Origin: Methylobacter marinus A45
GTDB taxonomy: Bacteria > Pseudomonadota > Gammaproteobacteria > Methylococcales > Methylomonadaceae
DNA length: 64,000 bases
Direction of reading: 5' to 3'
Assembly (NCBI RefSeq): GCF_000383855.1
Contig: NZ_KB912877.1
Span: forward strand, 2,061,285-2,125,284
Part shown: positions 26,710 through 35,800 of the stretch, one piece after another
How positions within the stretch are numbered: the stretch's first letter is position 1
Layout of the letters: each line of letters opens with the position of its first letter
Notes under the pieces: generated by a model
Seen by the model: only the letters and a program-made list of their open reading frames with translations
What the model was told of the DNA's origin: nothing
Database searches by the model: none
Position numbers and translations under genes: made by a program

Positions 26710-27570
26710 TCAGTGATAACAGCCAATACCGGTTGGTTTCGGGCCTTTTCCGGCCGGCCGGCGCGTTTTTACATGCTTCGAGGCGGATTCGGGCGCGTCC
26801 ATGAGTCTTGCTCCCGAGTTCTCAGGTGTAACTATGACGGAGACAGACAGGAAATGTTTCCGAAATAAACCCGCCGCCCGAACGGCAAGTCCGCCGCTTT
26901 TCACGCCATAAGCCAATGCCAGCAAGCCCAAAGGAATGCCGGTTATCCAGATCAGGTAGGACAGATTCAGGGTATTGCGGCCGTCAACCCAGCCGCGCAG
27001 CAGCGGCATCAGCAGCGTGACGGTCAGATACAGCAATGCCGCAATAACCATGGATGCGTACCAATCGCGGTGCCGGTCCAGGCTCAGCTGCAGGCAGATA
27101 CTTAAAAAATAACTCAGAATGCCGATAAGGCGATGGCTGTCTTCCGCCGACAGACTGAGCGCATCGGACAGCGCGTCACCGGCATAAACGCTGAACACAA
27201 TCCGCAGGCTGTTGGCGCACAAGGTGGTCAGCCAGGCCGCCAAAAGCGCCGAAACGATGCGGCCCAGCGGGTGGAGCCGGTCCGGCAGCAACCATAAGCA
27301 ACCGAGCAGCGAGATAATGAAAAAATTGCCTCCCGCACACGCCTTGACGATGCGGATATGATGCTCCCTGTCCAGCCATTCGCCGTTAGCCAAAGGTTCA
27401 AAGGACAGCGGGCTGAGCAGTTCCAGCAACAGGACCAGGGGATATAACAGCCATTGCAGTTCATCGGCGTTGGCCACGCTGTAATAGTGTTTTATGCCGA
27501 TGACCATCAGGGCGGTCAATCCTCCATTGACCGCCGCACGGTTGGATATTTTCAACTGGCCGTTAAACAT
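26710..27570 (-). CDS. xrtK: Exosortase K
   Basis: 286 residues, about seven membrane helices. The exosortase/archaeosortase catalytic set is visible: Cys78 in RIVKACAGGNF, Arg123 in CANSLRIVF and His146 in DSHRLIG. The protein cleaves a C-terminal sorting signal in the inner membrane and passes the target on for attachment to the cell envelope. Its start overlaps the end of the upstream VIT/vWA gene by 8 bp; that gene carries the matching C-terminal signal. The C-terminal tail after residue ~230 is basic and of no known role. Confidence 0.85.
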   Translation of the reverse strand: MFNGQLKISNRAAVNGGLTALMVIGIKHYYSVANADELQWLLYPLVLLLELLSPLSFEPLANGEWLDREHHIRIVKACAGGNFFIISLLGCLWLLPDRLHPLGRIVSALLAAWLTTLCANSLRIVFSVYAGDALSDALSLSAEDSHRLIGILSYFLSICLQLSLDRHRDWYASMVIAALLYLTVTLLMPLLRGWVDGRNTLNLSYLIWITGIPLGLLALAYGVKSGGLAVRAAGLFRKHFLSVSVIVTPENSGARLMDAPESASKHVKTRRPAGKGPKPTGIGCYH

Positions 27571-29554
27571 GATCTTGGCCCTTGCGCAGGCGCTTGGCGG
27601 CGATTAACGCCATGAGCATGGCCATCAGCCAGTAGAATTCCGGTTCCGGCATGGGCCGCGCGGCCAGCGCGTATTCGGAAACGCCTTGCGGCAGCGGCAA
27701 AGGCTGATGCACGTCTTCGGCCTGTCTGGCCGCATTGGCGACCACTTCATCCACGGCAATGAAAGCGGTGTAGGGCGTCAGCAAAGAATAATCCAGGCCC
27801 AGCTTGATGATTTCGTCGCGATTCAATGCCATATCGTTGCCCGCCCTATCCGCCAGGCGCGTCAGCCGGTTTCTCGCCCACAGAACGGGCAGCAGCCTGG
27901 CGCGGCTGTCACGGCTTGCCTCCGCCAGCGGCATCACGACGTGATAGGTGCCGTTCGCGCTTTGGCCCTGCAATTCAATGGCGGCCTGATCGCTTGTTGC
28001 GCGGTATTTGCCGAAAATCACGATGGGCCGCTCGGCCAGCATCAGCGGGATGTGCTTGGGTTCCAGGTCATAAAGCTCGACATCCTTGCCGGTCACGGCG
28101 ATGTTGCTCAGCAACGGCGCTTCGATAATGCGGCGAAAGCGTGTGCTGACCGCGTCCACTTCCTGTTCGCCGGTGACGATGAACGGCTCGCCGGCGCCGG
28201 CTTTGGCCATGGATTCGATCAGATGCCGGTTCACCGAACTGCCGATGCCGAAAGCAAACAGGTTGCTGTTGTTGAGATGGTCGGCGATCAGCGTGTAAGC
28301 CTCGCGCTCGGCGTTCACATAGCCGTCCGTGACTATCACCAGACTGCGCGCCACATCGGCTTTGCGCGGCATGGCATAAGCCTGGGTCAGGGCGTTGATC
28401 AATTCCGTGCCGCCTCCGCCGTTATAGCCCGACATCATGGCGAGCGCCTGCCGGATATGTTCGGGGGTTGCCGTTAAAGGCTCCGGCGACAAGACGCTGG
28501 CATCGCCGGCAAAAAACAGGATATTGAAGGATTCGGTCGGCTTCAGCGCGCTCAGCAGTTTGGTCATCAGCTGTTTGGCGGTATCGAGCGGAAAACCGAA
28601 CATCGACCCGGACACGTCCACCACGAACAGGTATTCACGGTTCATGATCTGTTCGGATTGCACGCGGGCGGGCGGTTCGGCCATCATCAGAAAATAGTTG
28701 TCCGCGCCCTGGCTGTAGGTCATCAGGCCGGAGACGATCTGCTCGTCCTGCAGGCGAAAGCGCAAAATGAAATCCCGGTTGCCAGGCTGTGTTTCGGAAC
28801 CGGCCAGACTGACCGTCGCCGACTTGTCGCTTTGCCAGCGGGTTTCGATTTTATGCTGAACCGATTGCAGATCCTTGATGGCGATCGGGCTGTCGATGGC
28901 CAGATTGATGCGGGTTTCGGTCGCCGCCGGGTTACGGCCATTGGCATCCTTGGCGTAAGGGTTGGCGATCCAGGCGGCATCGCGCGCCGTCTGCAACGGG
29001 TCGCTGCCATAGCGCGGCCCGACCACGGTCGGATACACCAGCTCGTAAACGCCTTGTTCGGGAACCAGCAGCTCGCTGTAGGTGAGCGTCAGTTCCACGT
29101 CGTCGCCCGGCATGATGTTGGCGACATCCATCATGAACACGTTCGGGCGCTGTTGGGTCATCAGCGCGGCGCGCTTGCCCTCCTGCCGCGCCTGGGCGAA
29201 CAACTGTTTGGCCTGCTGTTTTTCCTCGATTTTGGCCTTGACGATACGTTCGCCGATTTTCATGGTCAGGCCATGCACGGCGGCATGCGTGGAACCCGGA
29301 AACACGTAGCGGGCATTGATCGCGCGCTGGCCGTCATTGCGGTAATGCTGGCTGACGGTCACCTCGGCAATCGGGCCATTGATGCGGATATCGGCATGGC
29401 TGGCCTTTAACGGCAGCACATCGGTAGCGGGGTCACCGTCCGGTATCCATAGTCTGGGAGCCAGGCTTTCGGCGCAGTCGTCGCAAGCGGGCTGTGCATG
29501 GCTGCCGGCGGCGATGCAGAACAGCAGGATGATAATTGATAAGTGTTTGAACAT
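27563..29554 (-). CDS. VIT/vWA domain protein, exosortase K target
   Basis: 663 residues. Sec signal (cleavage near SHA-QPA, ~20); VIT domain ~45-175; vWA domain ~320-490 with an intact metal-ion-dependent adhesion motif (FVVDVSGSM). The C-terminus is a sorting signal of PEP-CTERM architecture: MPEPEFYW, a hydrophobic segment and a basic end (KRLRKGQ). The layout matches the single dedicated substrate encoded beside exosortase K. The mature protein would be displayed on the cell surface after cleavage near the PEP motif. An AGGAAAG site precedes the ATG. Confidence 0.85.
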   Translation of the reverse strand: MFKHLSIIILLFCIAAGSHAQPACDDCAESLAPRLWIPDGDPATDVLPLKASHADIRINGPIAEVTVSQHYRNDGQRAINARYVFPGSTHAAVHGLTMKIGERIVKAKIEEKQQAKQLFAQARQEGKRAALMTQQRPNVFMMDVANIMPGDDVELTLTYSELLVPEQGVYELVYPTVVGPRYGSDPLQTARDAAWIANPYAKDANGRNPAATETRINLAIDSPIAIKDLQSVQHKIETRWQSDKSATVSLAGSETQPGNRDFILRFRLQDEQIVSGLMTYSQGADNYFLMMAEPPARVQSEQIMNREYLFVVDVSGSMFGFPLDTAKQLMTKLLSALKPTESFNILFFAGDASVLSPEPLTATPEHIRQALAMMSGYNGGGGTELINALTQAYAMPRKADVARSLVIVTDGYVNAEREAYTLIADHLNNSNLFAFGIGSSVNRHLIESMAKAGAGEPFIVTGEQEVDAVSTRFRRIIEAPLLSNIAVTGKDVELYDLEPKHIPLMLAERPIVIFGKYRATSDQAAIELQGQSANGTYHVVMPLAEASRDSRARLLPVLWARNRLTRLADRAGNDMALNRDEIIKLGLDYSLLTPYTAFIAVDEVVANAARQAEDVHQPLPLPQGVSEYALAARPMPEPEFYWLMAMLMALIAAKRLRKGQDHV

Positions 29555-29677
29555 GGTCTTTCCTCGTCATCTGTGGTTTAAGATGAAACGAGTATAAAAA
29601 CCGAATGCGGGGCTTTTATGCGATGAACATGTGGTTTTGAAGGGGAATGTGTGTGGGGGTTAATACCGTGCTCGATG

Positions 29678-29739
29678 TAGGGGCGAATTCACTTGTGCCT
29701 TTTAGGGTATTCGCCCAAGGCGACTAAAGTCGCCTCTAC
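29678..29739. repeat. Palindromic repeat with GGGCGAAT arms
   Basis: GGGCGAAT/ATTCGCCC arms (29681-29715) enclose the reverse complement of the shortened loop module (CACTTGTGCCTTTTAGGGT). It is followed by GGCGACTAAAGTCGCC. Confidence 0.55.
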
Positions 29740-29768
29740 AAATGCTGCCGGGCGCATACGATGAAATC

Positions 29769-29894
29769 ATGGAACAGCGAATGAGTGCGGTGACGTTCGG
29801 TGTTGCTGACTTGAGCCGCTAGAGACGATTCTACGAGCAGGGACCGGGCTGGGCTATCGATGCGGCAGAAGGCCAGGTCATATTCCTTCGATAA
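29769..29894 (+). pseudogene. VOC/glyoxalase gene remnant
   Basis: The frame MEQRMSAVTFGVADLSR-stop-RRFYEQGPGWAIDAAEGQVIF reads as the first ~40 residues of a VOC family protein interrupted by a TAG at 29820-29822 and ended by TAA. The rest of the gene is missing. Confidence 0.6.
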
Positions 29895-30200
29895 AGGGAG
29901 GTGCTTCTCTTTTAGCGAGTTGTCAACTACACTTGACTCATACTCAGAGTGAACCGAACGGTATCGAAGGCGGAAGCTTATCGATGGTCGAGGGCTGCAT
30001 TAGCCTGAAGATTTCACCACGAAGAACACGAACGCCTCCAAGGATAAAGGCGGTAGAATTGCGTCTGGAACAGAAATCGATGAAACATAGTCTTTGAAGT
30101 TCAAATGCTTATCTATGCTTTGAGATGTATTCATGACGTGACGGAAAAAATACAATACCTCAGGACTCCTGTTCAACCGCCGGAACAAGCGGTGTTAAAA

Positions 30201-30261
30201 CCTGTGGGGGCGACTTCAGTCGCCTTTTATTTGAATGGGCGACTGAAGTCGCCCCCACAGG
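30201..30261. repeat. 24-bp perfect inverted repeat
   Basis: Arms 30201-30224 and 30238-30261 (CCTGTGGGGGCGACTTCAGT...) are perfectly complementary over 24 bp with a 13-nt spacer. Part of the same arm recurs at 36243-36267. Confidence 0.75.
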
Positions 30262-30463
30262 CTTGCATGAGTCCTGTACCTTGATTTTCTCCGTGTCCTC
30301 TGTGCTCTCTGTGGTTTTATGAGATGTCCAGGCTATGGTCTGGCAGGCGACCGCCTGTTGTGCTACAGGCACTTGGACGTGCGGCGGCGGAACATGGAAA
30401 AAGGTCTGTCCTGCGGGAAAGGCTATTGCAATATCAGCAAATAGGGCGGCCAAGATAAGGAAA

Positions 30464-30649
30464 ATGGGTAGCATCCCCTTTTTCATCGGTGACATTGTGT
30501 CATCCAGCACTTATACAATTTCAGTAACGGACTACGAACTTTTTTATCGCGAATGCAAGGAGATTACACCTGACTACAACCAGCTAATTGCAGTGGGCAA
30601 GCCGACTGCGTCCAACTCAAATATTATTCTAACAATGCCAACCAAATAA
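30464..30649 (+). CDS. Small ORF ahead of the papain-like gene
   Basis: About 61 residues, unrecognised. Its C-terminal part (SVTDYELFYRECKEITPDYN ... NIILTMPTK) has natural codon use, and its stop is 8 bp from the next start, whose ribosome site overlaps the stop. The N-terminus is doubtful because repeat DNA lies just upstream. It may be the remaining end of a longer gene. Confidence 0.4.
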   Translation: MGSIPFFIGDIVSSSTYTISVTDYELFYRECKEITPDYNQLIAVGKPTASNSNIILTMPTK

Positions 30650-30657
30650 GGACTTCC

Positions 30658-31488
30658 ATGGCCAATAGTATTGCATATCAAATGATCAATGAATTCGCCG
30701 CCCGTAAGGGTGTGGGCGCATTTTCTCGTTGCGAACGAAAACAAGTCGTGGACCAATTGCGTGTTCGTGTAACAGAGCCATCCCAAATATATCAAGGAAA
30801 GAGCAGTTTATGTGGTCCGGCTTCATTTCTGTATGTTATTGCATCGGATAAGCCGCACGTTTATGTGAAATACATCATTGATTTATACGAACAAGGAGAA
30901 GCCGCCATCGGCAACTTAAGAGTAAAGCCAGGCGCTGATTGCAAAAACTACAAAGTAGAGTACATAGAAGAAATAGACTGGATAGGGCTTGCGAGCCTCA
31001 GAGACTCGACAAATTCCGTTTTCGACTATCAAACAGTGGATGACCAATTCGCCGGGATAACTTTACCCGACCATTTACAGGAATGGTTCATACAGAGCGG
31101 GTACACACAGGTCTATAACAGAACCAATTTAATCTTCGACAAGAACCTGTATACACTTCTTCAAGCGCACCAGAAACGGCAAAGCGGATACGTCATTTGT
31201 CTATTGATCGGCGCCAACTTACTTTCGGGCTATCCTAAAGGCAATGTGCCCGCCGACCATTGGGTCGTACTCAACTCTGATATTCAGATCGATGGCTGCC
31301 CCGCAATCAGTTGGCTGCCACTAGGCGCCAAAGTGGATGATGACGAGACTGTGTATGACAAAAAAATCGATTTCAAAGTGTATACCTGGGGTCAAGCCGA
31401 TTACCCAGTCAACAAGAACAGGAAAGACGCCACCGTGGGCGAGTTCCTGGACTATTTTTATGGTTATGTCTCGGCAAGGCTCAGCTAA
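30658..31488 (+). CDS. Putative papain-like cysteine hydrolase
   Basis: 276 residues, no signal peptide. C52 in KSSLCGPASFLYV has the context of a nucleophilic Cys at the start of a helix, and H201 in PADHWVVLN fits the catalytic His of a papain/C39/NlpC-like fold. I do not recognise a named family. Proteins of this look are often effectors near secretion or interbacterial systems. TAAGGA overlaps the preceding stop as ribosome site, and a lipoprotein gene starts 10 bp downstream, so the genes form one unit. Confidence 0.55.
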   Translation: MANSIAYQMINEFAARKGVGAFSRCERKQVVDQLRVRVTEPSQIYQGKSSLCGPASFLYVIASDKPHVYVKYIIDLYEQGEAAIGNLRVKPGADCKNYKVEYIEEIDWIGLASLRDSTNSVFDYQTVDDQFAGITLPDHLQEWFIQSGYTQVYNRTNLIFDKNLYTLLQAHQKRQSGYVICLLIGANLLSGYPKGNVPADHWVVLNSDIQIDGCPAISWLPLGAKVDDDETVYDKKIDFKVYTWGQADYPVNKNRKDATVGEFLDYFYGYVSARLS

Positions 31489-31498
31489 GGACGGGTTT

Positions 31499-32560
31499 AT
31501 GAAAAGACTGGTTGTTCTGATTTTATTGAGTTTCATGGTTGCGTGCACGCTCAGGTCGGCATCAGACGCGAAGCCAAAATTGCTCGATGTTGTTTTTTCC
31601 AAGGCGTTTCCGAGTACCTCGTTTGTCAAGGTAGAATTTTCCAGAGACGGAAAATCCATACTGGCCACACCTTATTCTGATGCGGTTTATGTCGTCGACA
31701 GCGAAGATTTCTCTGTGACATCCTTGGAGATCGAGGGAATCTTGGCGCAGGCAGGATTTATTCCCAATAGTAATGAAATATTCGTAGCCGATCGGGATAG
31801 TTTCGTGCAGTTATGGGATTCAAATCTAAAGAAACGTTTCAGTTACAGGTTTCCAGAGAGAGGAAAGCGGGCTAGCGTCAGCCAAGATTCGAAATACATA
31901 GCGTATGGCGGTTATTTATATGACACATCGGCCAATAAGCTCTTGGGAGAGCCGATTGCCCATGTTGATCAGAGCGCACTGCAATTCCACGGTAACGACC
32001 ATGTGTTGTCTGCAGGGTATTGGGAGCAATCCGTGATCATGAGAAATCTGACCGACGATACCCGCACGGTTTGGAGAACCGATGACAGGATAACCGCAGC
32101 GGCTGCCATCGATAATTTTATAGTGGCATGCACTCACGATGGTGACTGTTATGTTTGGACTATATCGGGAGACAAACCTGTGCATACAATAACGGGTTGG
32201 GATAGTGTTAGATTCATAGCTACACACCCTCGTGAGCCCATATTTGCAATAAGCCGGGAAGACAGCGTAACCGTCTACTCGCTCAGACCCTTTAAAAGAT
32301 TGCTTGATATAGAAGCAAGCGACTTGATACGGTCCCTCAGTCTCTCAGAGAATGGCATCATTGCCCTCGGAGAAGACAACGGAACCATTCAGATGTGGGA
32401 TATTAACAAGAAAGCGCTGATTGGAACGTACAGCGTTGAAAATGAGCCCATTTACGGTTTGGCCATCGATCCCAAGACATCCAAATTAGTCGCCGGCACT
32501 TATAAAGGCAAATTATTATTGTTGAAGGCGAATGTGGAAAGCCATGGGGGGACTCCTTAA
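31499..32560 (+). CDS. Beta-propeller lipoprotein
   Basis: About 353 residues from the ATG at 31499 (AAGGACGG site). It has a lipoprotein signal with MVAC (Cys ~16) followed by WD40-like blades: VKVEFSRDGKSILATPYSDAVYVVDS, SVSQDSKYIAYGGYLYDTS, SLSENGIIALGEDNGTIQMWD and YGLAIDPKTSKLVAGTYKGKLLLL. It is probably anchored to a membrane facing the periplasm. As the immediate partner of the papain-like protein it could be a periplasmic inhibitor or adaptor; this is inference from position. Confidence 0.65.
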   Translation: MKRLVVLILLSFMVACTLRSASDAKPKLLDVVFSKAFPSTSFVKVEFSRDGKSILATPYSDAVYVVDSEDFSVTSLEIEGILAQAGFIPNSNEIFVADRDSFVQLWDSNLKKRFSYRFPERGKRASVSQDSKYIAYGGYLYDTSANKLLGEPIAHVDQSALQFHGNDHVLSAGYWEQSVIMRNLTDDTRTVWRTDDRITAAAAIDNFIVACTHDGDCYVWTISGDKPVHTITGWDSVRFIATHPREPIFAISREDSVTVYSLRPFKRLLDIEASDLIRSLSLSENGIIALGEDNGTIQMWDINKKALIGTYSVENEPIYGLAIDPKTSKLVAGTYKGKLLLLKANVESHGGTP

Positions 32561-32563
32561 ACT

Positions 32564-32736
32564 GAATATTTCATCACGAAGACCAAAAGTAGGCGCCTCT
32601 AGGCGACACGGAATACATGAAGTTTTTTAAATTCAGTTGTTTACGCGGTTTTTCAATAAAATCATGACGTTGTAAGGAGAAAAATGGTAACCCCTGTTTT
32701 TCTTCGTGAACTCTGTGGTTTCATGAAATATCCGGG
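32564..32736. repeat. Repeat family C (ACCACGAAG type)
   Basis: Left end AATATTTCATCACGAAG and right end CTTCGTGAACTCTGTGGTTTCATGAAATAT are inverted relatives. Arms of the same type occur alone at 30013, 30290, 43840 and 45428. Confidence 0.5.
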
Positions 32737-32776
32737 TTAACGTTATAGTTATGCGAATAATAAGTAAGAGGTAGTC

Positions 32777-33499
32777 ATGAAGTTTATAAGTATTTTGCTG
32801 GGTATCTGGTTGTTAAGTGCATGTGCCGCTACTGATATGACAGCACGTTTAGCGCGAGGAAAGGGAGGAATTCCTACCACCCAATTTTCCGATGCAAAAA
32901 CGATAGAAGAAATAAGAGCTCTTAAACCACAAGCGCGAATACCATTAAAAATTGCAGTAATGCCATCGAACAGGTGGGGGGCGCTTTCTCAAGAAGAACG
33001 GGATGTAATCGAAAAATGGAGCGATGATTTAAAGAAGCTAGGTTTTGTTAAAAGCCTCGAAATCGTTCCAAAATCACTTGAGCCAACTTGCGGATATCAA
33101 GATGATAGTAACTGTTTCCTTCAGGGTTCTAGAACGGCGGGGGCTCGTTTAGGCGCCGATGCAATTTTGTTCCTAAATGACAGCACAGTAACTGATACAT
33201 ATATGAATCCACTAAGTATTTTAAATCTCACAATAGTTGGTATGTGGATTGTTCCAGCACATCATAGAGACTCATATTCCATCTATGAAGCGTCACTTTT
33301 TGATATAGATAATGGATATCTTTATGCTGTGGTTGAAGGAGGTGGTGAGCACAAGGTCCTTAGGCCATATATGTATGACGAGTACCGTGTTGGCGAGAAA
33401 GAAGCTCGAATAAAAGCTTTAAACGCAGTCGGTAGTAAGTTATACGCGCTGGCTAAAGAGCAAATGGCGACGCTGAATTCGCTTAACAAAAGCAATTAA
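32777..33499 (+). CDS. Lipoprotein, possibly rhombotarget-like
   Basis: 240 residues with a clear lipobox LLSAC (Cys ~16). The mature part begins with IPLKIAVMPSNRWGALSQEERDVIEKW and has LGADAILFLNDS and LNLTIVGMWIVPAHHRDSYSIYEASLFDID. Order and character recall the rhombotarget lipoprotein family, but I see no C-terminal rhombosortase signal, so this is a weak suggestion. It is low in GC like the papain/propeller cassette upstream and probably came with it. Confidence 0.5.
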   Translation: MKFISILLGIWLLSACAATDMTARLARGKGGIPTTQFSDAKTIEEIRALKPQARIPLKIAVMPSNRWGALSQEERDVIEKWSDDLKKLGFVKSLEIVPKSLEPTCGYQDDSNCFLQGSRTAGARLGADAILFLNDSTVTDTYMNPLSILNLTIVGMWIVPAHHRDSYSIYEASLFDIDNGYLYAVVEGGGEHKVLRPYMYDEYRVGEKEARIKALNAVGSKLYALAKEQMATLNSLNKSN

Positions 33500-33553
33500 C
33501 TCGGACAATTTTCCGCGGTGTTCTGTTCAAGTCCTGCATATCGCTACGCTAGC

Positions 33554-33599
33554 AGGACCGTAGGTGCGATTACGCTGCGCTAATCGCACCTACGGTCCT
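33554..33599. repeat. 19-bp perfect hairpin with GTGCGATTA arms
   Basis: Arms 33554-33572 and 33581-33599 (AGGACCGTAGGTGCGATTA) are fully complementary around CGCTGCGC. It may also serve as a terminator for the lipoprotein gene 55 bp upstream. The rest of the interval 33500-33859 holds nothing recognised. Confidence 0.7.
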
Positions 33600-33859
33600 A
33601 ATATATATTTACTTCAGAATGAATGAGCGCGGCGGCGCTTAAACATGGATGCCTAGCGGCAGTTTTCAGACCTTCATTTGCCATTGACAGGCAGTCAAGA
33701 AACCGCAGTCGCGGCTGAAGAATTTGATAAAACGATTAAATTCAATAGCCTCTCATTGAGCAAAAATCCAGGCGTTGATGCAATTTTTCAGGCTCATTGC
33801 GCTCAAAAAAGCATAACCGCTCCTGCGCTTCTTACTTCAACAAGTCCGGAGAATCGACC

Positions 33860-34516
33860 GTGAAAACATTGACTAAATTGGTCTTGGGCATGATGGGACA
33901 ATTGCGCCCCGGTCCCGTTCGGGGGAAATCGACAGAATCGATCGCGCTGCCCCCGCCTCAGAAAACGGGAGGACTTCCGCTGATGGAGGCGCTGCTCAAT
34001 CGCTGCTCGTCGCGCGAATTTGCGCCTGATGCTTTGCCATTGCAGCTACTTTCCGACTTGCTTTGGGCGGCTTATGGCGTTAACAGACCCGATGGCGGGC
34101 GTACCGCGCCTTCGGCCTTGAATGCGCAAGAGATAGATGTTTATGTGGCACTTCCTGAGGGCGCTTATTGGTATGACGCTCACAGGCAAGCGCTCGACCT
34201 TATGGTGAAACAGGATCTGAGACGAATAACGGGTTATCAGGACTTTGTCGATGAAGCGCCGTTGGATTTGGTTTATGTGGCCGATCACAGGCGCATGGCG
34301 ATGGTACCGGTCACGCAACGTGAATCCTACGCTTCCGCGGCGGCGGGCGCCATTGCACAGAATGTCTATTTATTTTCCGCGAGCAGCGGCCTGTCTACGG
34401 TCATTCGCGCCTGGATCGACCGTGCGGCCATTGCCGACGCGCTGGAATTGTCCCATGATCAACAAGTGTTGTTGTCGCAGACAGTCGGTTTTCCCAAGCG
34501 TGGCGCCAGGGATTAA
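33860..34516 (+). CDS. SagB-type nitroreductase-fold protein
   Basis: 218 residues from a GTG at 33860 after GGAGAA. The nitroreductase fold is indicated by LLNRCSSREFAPDALPLQLLSDLLWAAYGVNR (~44-75, FMN-binding Arg), the substrate loop RTAPSALNAQEIDVYV, GAIAQNVYLFSASSGLSTVIR (~166-186) and the closing QTVGFP. The N-terminal extension suggests the SagB/ThcOx-like group. No azoline-peptide genes are nearby, so it is likely a generic reductase. Confidence 0.75.
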   Translation: MKTLTKLVLGMMGQLRPGPVRGKSTESIALPPPQKTGGLPLMEALLNRCSSREFAPDALPLQLLSDLLWAAYGVNRPDGGRTAPSALNAQEIDVYVALPEGAYWYDAHRQALDLMVKQDLRRITGYQDFVDEAPLDLVYVADHRRMAMVPVTQRESYASAAAGAIAQNVYLFSASSGLSTVIRAWIDRAAIADALELSHDQQVLLSQTVGFPKRGARD

Positions 34517-34708
34517 AGCGTAGCAAGTTATATTTGCGGTTCTGCCGCAAAATTGACAAGCTTCCAGTTTTTTCATACTTTCATTCAGTCAAAAAGGCTA
34601 TTTATGCTTCTGGCGGGAGCGGAGTGACTCCCTTTCAATCGTTATTCGTAGTTCCTTAGGAAAAATCTACAGGTATGTATGTGCCGCTTTATTTTTTGAG
34701 GATACTCT

Positions 34709-35800
34709 ATGAACCAACAAACGCCTGCCCGTCGAAGATTCATCAAGCAAGTGATTTTGGGCGCCAGTGCTTTGGCGCTTCCACCACTCAATGTCCTTGC
34801 CCGGCCTGCCAGGGAGCGCCTGGGCGTCGCCCTGGTGGGACTGGGCCACTACAGCACCCACCTTCTGGCCCCGGCCCTGCAGCGCACGAAGTACTGTTAT
34901 CTTGCCGGCATTGTCACCGGGACACCGGCCAAAGCCGAGCAGTGGAAACGGCGCTATGGCATTCCTGACCGGAATATTTATGACTATCAATCGATGGATA
35001 AGATCGCCGACAACCCGGATATCGATGTCGTCTATATCGTGCTGCCCAATGCCATGCATGCGGAGTACGTCATCCGCGCCGCCAACGCCGGAAAGCATGT
35101 CTGGTGTGAAAAGCCCATGGCCATGACAGTCAAGGAGTGCGAAGCGATGCTCAAGGCCTGCCGGGATAACAAGGTCAAGCTGGCGATCGGCTATCGCATG
35201 CAGCATGAGCCCAATACCCAGGCCGTGATCCGCTTCGGCAAAGAGCGAGCCTATGGACCGGTAAAATCGATATCGGCCGCCGCCGGATTCTACTACAATC
35301 GAACCGACCACTGGCGGCAGAAAAAGAGCATGGGTGGCGGCGCTATGTATGACATGGGCGTTTATTCGCTGCAGGCCGCGCGCTATTGCAGCGGTAAAGA
35401 GCCGATCGCGGTGACCGCCCGACAGTCGACGAACCGCCCGGAAGTTTTCAAGGATGTGGACGAAACGATGACCTTCGATCTCGAGTTTCCAAGCGGCATC
35501 AAGGCGCATTGCAAGACCAGCTTCGCTACGAGTATGAATTCCCTGCACGTGGACTGCGAAAAAGGCTGGTATCAGCTGGAGCCCTTCCAGAAGTACAGCG
35601 GTATCCGTGGATCAACCAGCGATGGCAAAACATTGGACGCCTTCCTGGACAGCCAGCAAGCCAGACAAATGGATGACGATGCCTTCGCTATTTTACATGG
35701 CCAACCTCTGCTGGTGCCTGGCGAGGAAGGACTGCGCGATATTCGGGTCGTGGAGGCGATATTCTCATCGGCGAAAACCGGTCGGAGAATAGTGATCTAA
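34709..35800 (+). CDS. Tat-exported Gfo/Idh/MocA oxidoreductase
   Basis: 363 residues. Twin-arginine signal RRRFIKQ at 8-14 with a hydrophobic stretch and ALA-type cleavage (~31). The NAD(P) Rossmann motif is VALVGLGHYSTH (~40-51). EKPMAMTVKE (~132) carries the family Lys, and MGGGAMYDMGVY (~209-220) the substrate-site Asp. Periplasmic members with a Tat signal, such as glucose-fructose oxidoreductase, keep a tightly bound cofactor; that is the likely type here. Single gene. Confidence 0.85.
   Translation: MNQQTPARRRFIKQVILGASALALPPLNVLARPARERLGVALVGLGHYSTHLLAPALQRTKYCYLAGIVTGTPAKAEQWKRRYGIPDRNIYDYQSMDKIADNPDIDVVYIVLPNAMHAEYVIRAANAGKHVWCEKPMAMTVKECEAMLKACRDNKVKLAIGYRMQHEPNTQAVIRFGKERAYGPVKSISAAAGFYYNRTDHWRQKKSMGGGAMYDMGVYSLQAARYCSGKEPIAVTARQSTNRPEVFKDVDETMTFDLEFPSGIKAHCKTSFATSMNSLHVDCEKGWYQLEPFQKYSGIRGSTSDGKTLDAFLDSQQARQMDDDAFAILHGQPLLVPGEEGLRDIRVVEAIFSSAKTGRRIVI

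Larger units (their letters stand above)
29555..30463. other. 909-bp repeat-rich stretch with gene debris
   Basis: Contains a family hairpin at 29678, a VOC gene remnant at 29769, an ACCACGAAG-type repeat at 30013-30040, a 24-bp perfect inverted repeat at 30201 and a TGTGCTCTCTGTGGTTTTAT-type repeat arm near 30300. No intact gene is seen. Confidence 0.5.

Noticed and set aside
29640-30262. Array of short repeats as a CRISPR
   Set aside because: Repeats are palindromic, of unequal length and spacing, and no cas genes are present.
30160-30510. Minus-strand frame beginning with a signal-like MKKGMLPIFLILAALF
   Set aside because: Attractive N-terminus, but it runs through the repeat arms and the 24-bp inverted repeat, and the plus strand continues directly into the papain-like gene; not enough to call a gene.
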